From contig NZ_JAMXIC010000013.1 of NCBI RefSeq assembly GCF_027587375.1, positions 62,001 through 126,000 on the forward strand: DNA of 64,000 bases. The letters run 5' to 3'. Below are positions 61,263 through 64,000 of this stretch, in pieces. A program made the position numbers and the translations under genes. Below the pieces are notes generated by a model. It was given only the letters and a program-made list of their open reading frames with translations, did no database searches and had not been told where the DNA came from. Source of the DNA: Arthrobacter sp. B2a2-09. Its GTDB lineage: Bacteria; Actinomycetota; Actinomycetes; Actinomycetales; Micrococcaceae. Each line of letters starts with the position of its first letter. Positions within the stretch are counted from its first letter, which is position 1.

Positions 61263-62318
61263 TCACGCCGTCGTCGTCCATTCGATCACGGGGATCAGCT
61301 CGCCCGCGGCGGTGGGTACGACGGCGCCAGTCGCCGTCGAGTCCGGGTTCAGCATCCAGCCGACCCGCTTGGCGGTGCTCAGCATCACGACGCTTTCGAC
61401 GAGTTCGATCCCGGGAATGCGTTGCTGGATGGCGAGTTCCATCTCCATGACCTCGGCCAGCGAGCGCAGCCACATGATGATCACAAAGTTGGTGCTGCCA
61501 GTGGTGGAGGCCGTGAACCTGACGTTCCTGACGGCCCGTAGCTCGGCGGCCGCGGCCTCGTGCTGGCCTGCTGGAACATTCGCGAACCACTGGCACGTCA
61601 TGGGATAGCCGGAGAATTGCTGAGCGATTTCGCAGCGGAAGGACAGCATCCGGCTCGCGAGCACCCGGCCGAGCTGCCGCTGCACCGTGGCAGGGTGTCG
61701 TCCCAGGGCGCGTGCGATCTCCGCGGCGGAGGCCCTTCCATCCCGGGCGAGGAAGGGAAAGAGTGCCATATGGCTCTCCGGCAGCGGGGTGACCTGAGCG
61801 TGGGGGGCGGACGGATTGAGCGCTTCCGGCCCGGCGAGGGCGCGCAGCGCCTGCTGCTCCGCCCGGCTCAGGACGTTGAGTCGCCACGCATAGCCGCTCG
61901 TGTGGATCCGGGTGCAGAGCGAGGTCCGGTACTTGGTGAGCCCCCGGATTTCCTTGAGCTGGGGCAATAGCCGGCTGCTGAACTCGCCCAGGTCTTGGGT
62001 GATCACGGTCAGCATGAGGTCCCGGTTGCTTGCGGCCTCCTCAACCGTGATGATCTCCGGAATCGCGGCGAGCGCGGCCGTGACTTCCGGCCTGAGGTGC
62101 ATTTCGCAGTCCACGTCCAACAGGGCAAGGCAGGCATGCTTGGGGTCGCCCATGAGGTGCGCCGTGGTCCAGGCGGCTCCGGACTCTCGCAGGCGGTCCC
62201 ATCGGGAGGCCAAGGTGGTGGCGTGGACGTCCAGGACCTCGGCGGCGTCGGACCAACTGATCCGCGGCGAGATCTGGAGGGCGTTGATCAGCCGGAGGTC
62301 TTCTTCACTGAGTTCCAT
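61263..62318 (-). CDS. Double-length Lrp/AsnC family transcriptional regulator
   Basis: 351 residues from the ATG at 62318. Two helix-turn-helix modules are seen: MELSEEDLRLINALQISPRI at the start, and LFPFLARDGRASAAEIARALGRHPATVQRQL near residue 195. Each is followed by a RAM-like sensing region. The layout is as in the regulator at 1307, though the sequences differ. It is divergent from an amidohydrolase/transporter operon which it should control in response to an amino acid. Confidence 0.88.
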   Translation of the reverse strand: MELSEEDLRLINALQISPRISWSDAAEVLDVHATTLASRWDRLRESGAAWTTAHLMGDPKHACLALLDVDCEMHLRPEVTAALAAIPEIITVEEAASNRDLMLTVITQDLGEFSSRLLPQLKEIRGLTKYRTSLCTRIHTSGYAWRLNVLSRAEQQALRALAGPEALNPSAPHAQVTPLPESHMALFPFLARDGRASAAEIARALGRHPATVQRQLGRVLASRMLSFRCEIAQQFSGYPMTCQWFANVPAGQHEAAAAELRAVRNVRFTASTTGSTNFVIIMWLRSLAEVMEMELAIQQRIPGIELVESVVMLSTAKRVGWMLNPDSTATGAVVPTAAGELIPVIEWTTTA

Positions 62319-62394
62319 CAGCGATCCTCTCTTAGGCGATGCACGATTCCTGTTAATTCTGGCATGCTCCTGTATTTTTTCAGGGCTTTTGAAA

Positions 62395-62419
62395 ATTGTG
62401 AGACTAATCACTCCACAAT
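62395..62419. promoter_or_regulatory. Candidate AsnC-type operator
   Basis: ATTGTG and CACAAT form an inverted repeat with a 13-base centre in the AT-rich gap (62319-62461) between the AsnC regulator and the amidohydrolase. The size fits an AsnC/Lrp site. Weak evidence. Confidence 0.35.
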
Positions 62420-62461
62420 GGCTATGGATACTTACCAAACGTTCAGGAAACAGGAGAACAG

Positions 62462-63682
62462 ATGTCGATCGCCTCAGACGCCAAAGAGATGCAGGGAGAA
62501 ATCGCCCGGTTCCGTCACGAGCTCCACCAGGAACCGGAAATCGGCCTGGACCTCCCGCGCACCCAGGAAAAGGTGCTCAAGGCGCTCGACGGACTCCCTT
62601 ACGAAATCACCCTTGGCGAGAGCACGACGTCGGTCACCGCGGTCTTGCGCGGCGGCGCGCCTCACGCCTCAGCCCGGAAGCCAGCTGTGTTGCTCCGCGC
62701 CGACATGGATGGCCTTCCCGTCCAGGAGCGCACCGGCGTCGAGTTCTCCTCGAAGATCGACGGCGCCATGCACGCCTGCGGCCACGATCTCCACACGTCC
62801 ATGCTCGCCGGAGCCGCAACCCTGCTGGCCGAACGTCGCCATCAGTTGGCGGGCGACGTCGTCCTCATGTTCCAGCCGGGCGAAGAAGGCTTCGACGGCG
62901 CGGGCCACATGATCCGCGAAGGCGTCCTCGACGCCGCCGGCGGCCGCGTTGACGCCGCCTACGGCATGCACGTCTTTTCCTCCTTGGAACCGTACGGCCA
63001 GTTCTGCACCAAGCCGGGCGTGATGATGAGCGCCTCTGACGGACTCTTCGTCACCGTCCTCGGTGCCGGCGGGCATGGCTCGGCGCCGCATGCGGCCAAG
63101 GACCCCGTCACCGCAGCCGCGGAAATGGTGACGGCGCTCCAGGTCATGATCACGCGGCAGTTCAACATGTTCGATCCCGTAGTCCTGACGGTGGGCGTGC
63201 TGCAGGCAGGTACCAAGCGCAACGTCATCCCCGAATCCGCGCGTTTCGAAGCCACCATCCGCACGTTCTCGGAAGCCTCCCGCGACCGGATGATGAGCGC
63301 GATTCCTCAGCTCCTCAAGGGCATTGCCTCCGCGCATGGCCTGGAAGTGGACGTCGACTACCGCGGCGAGTACCCCATGACCGTCACTGACGAGGACGAG
63401 ACCCACACCGCGGAGAACGTCATCTCGGACATGTTCGGCGATTCCCGGCTCTCCCGCTGGGCCACGCCCATCAGTGGTTCGGAAGATTTCTCCAGGGTCC
63501 TGGCCGAAGTGCCGGGAACCTTCATAGGCCTCAGCGCCGTACCCAAGGGGGTAGACCACACCACCTCACCGTTCAACCACTCCCCCTACGCCACGTTCGA
63601 CGACGGCGTCCTGTCCGACGGTGCGGCGCTCTACGCAGAGCTCGCGGTCTCCCGCATCGCCACTCTCGCCGCCAGCAACTAA
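62462..63682 (+). CDS. M20-family amidohydrolase (hippurate/N-acyl amino acid type)
   Basis: 406 residues. Metal-site motifs are LRADMDGLPVQE, MHACGHDLHTSMLAGAA and MFQPGEEGFDGAGHMI, with HGSAPHAAKDPV in the lid domain and ISGSEDFS near the end. Such enzymes cleave N-acyl amino acids (for example hippurate) or indole-3-acetyl conjugates. CAGGAG precedes the ATG. A transporter gene begins 28 bases downstream, so uptake and hydrolysis are linked. Confidence 0.92.
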   Translation: MSIASDAKEMQGEIARFRHELHQEPEIGLDLPRTQEKVLKALDGLPYEITLGESTTSVTAVLRGGAPHASARKPAVLLRADMDGLPVQERTGVEFSSKIDGAMHACGHDLHTSMLAGAATLLAERRHQLAGDVVLMFQPGEEGFDGAGHMIREGVLDAAGGRVDAAYGMHVFSSLEPYGQFCTKPGVMMSASDGLFVTVLGAGGHGSAPHAAKDPVTAAAEMVTALQVMITRQFNMFDPVVLTVGVLQAGTKRNVIPESARFEATIRTFSEASRDRMMSAIPQLLKGIASAHGLEVDVDYRGEYPMTVTDEDETHTAENVISDMFGDSRLSRWATPISGSEDFSRVLAEVPGTFIGLSAVPKGVDHTTSPFNHSPYATFDDGVLSDGAALYAELAVSRIATLAASN

Positions 63683-63710
63683 CCACCACACCAGCCCCTT
63701 GGAGCAAGAC

Positions 63711-64000
63711 ATGACCGCCACCGTAGGCGCTTCAGCCACAGTTCAGGTTCACAAGTCCCACCTGCGAACCCTCATCGGCACCGGCATCGGCAACGCCGTC
63801 GAATGGTACGACTGGGCCATCTACGCCACGTTCTCGCCTTTCATCGCGAGCGCGCTCTTCAGCAGTGCCGACCCCACGTCCGCGGTCCTCTCCACCCTGG
63901 CGATCTTCGCCGTCGGATTCGTGGCCCGACCGTTCGGCGGCTTCGTCTTCGGCTGGATCGGCGACAGGATCGGCCGCAAGACGTCCATGACGTTCGCCGT
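63711..64000 (+). CDS. MHS-type MFS transporter, cut by the window edge
   Basis: The first 96 codons are visible. After a hydrophilic start (MTATVGASATVQVHKSH) comes LIGTGIGNAVEWYDWAIYA, the hallmark of metabolite:proton symporters such as ProP and ShiA. VARPFGGFVFGWIGDRIGRK follows, the MFS loop motif. It is the partner of the M20 enzyme and probably imports its substrate. Incomplete at the right edge. Confidence 0.9.
   Translation, partial: MTATVGASATVQVHKSHLRTLIGTGIGNAVEWYDWAIYATFSPFIASALFSSADPTSAVLSTLAIFAVGFVARPFGGFVFGWIGDRIGRKTSMTFA

Overview
The window is chromosomal DNA from a high-GC actinobacterium. Every gene resembles those of soil Micrococcales, and Arthrobacter or a close relative (Paenarthrobacter, Pseudarthrobacter) is the best guess. 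The grounds are strong G/C bias at third codon positions, GTG/TTG starts, a DUF3073 protein, a HAIR-type HspR operator before clpB, and gene-dense catabolic operons with many 4-base ATGA/GTGA overlaps. No rRNA, tRNA, phage, insertion sequence or CRISPR was found. The genus is inference.

Layout. 1-1,017: left-edge polar amino-acid ABC importer, divergent from a double-length AsnC regulator (1,307-2,242). 2,322-8,765: an apparent surface-glycan module. It holds a response regulator/PP2C phosphatase, a cellulose-synthase-like GT2 glycosyltransferase, a STAS antagonist and an RsbW-like kinase, convergent with a GH26-like/OpgC acyltransferase fusion. 8,861-11,219: purine-ureide catabolism (class V aminotransferase, uraD, uraH). 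11,361-18,095: a gamma-glutamylation operon (permease, FadR-type regulator, glutamine-synthetase-like ligase, class I amidotransferase hydrolase, aldehyde dehydrogenase, SDR) with a palindromic operator beside its promoter. 18,232-21,418: membrane protein, purF, purM, terminator. 21,490-23,704: VOC protein and an ArsR/SRPBCC unit. 23,769-28,252: an ABC importer with an aspartoacylase-family deacylase, divergent from a GntR regulator across a perfect 24-bp palindrome.

28,409-35,071 is mostly housekeeping: DUF3073, septum-formation-like protein, clpB, YCII, SRPBCC, DUF4031-HD and ComB proteins. 35,172-37,439 is a PadR-controlled drug-efflux-type ABC unit, followed by a sialidase, poxB, a YccF protein, a lipoprotein, a second ArsR/SRPBCC unit and trpF. 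44,034-47,290: HutD-like protein, then a guanidine-III riboswitch before two SMR exporters, an aldo/keto reductase and an MBL hydrolase. 47,294-49,263: a DEAD-box RNA helicase whose leader contains an intrinsic terminator. 49,358-54,206: methyltransferase, MFS exporter, XRE regulator and aldo/keto reductase. 54,238-61,200: a LysR-controlled MFS/amidase/hydantoinase/amidase operon with weaker third-position GC bias, possibly acquired. 61,263-64,000: a second double AsnC regulator divergent from an M20 amidohydrolase and an MHS-type transporter cut by the window edge.

Theme: nitrogen scavenging. Amino acids, N-acyl amino acids, amines, ureides and hydantoin-like rings each appear to have a transporter, enzymes and a local regulator. 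The most unusual items are three intergenic arrays sharing an exact 32-bp period, the partner-switch glycan module with its apparently non-catalytic GH26-like/OpgC fusion, the amidase lacking catalytic residues, and the helicase leader attenuator.
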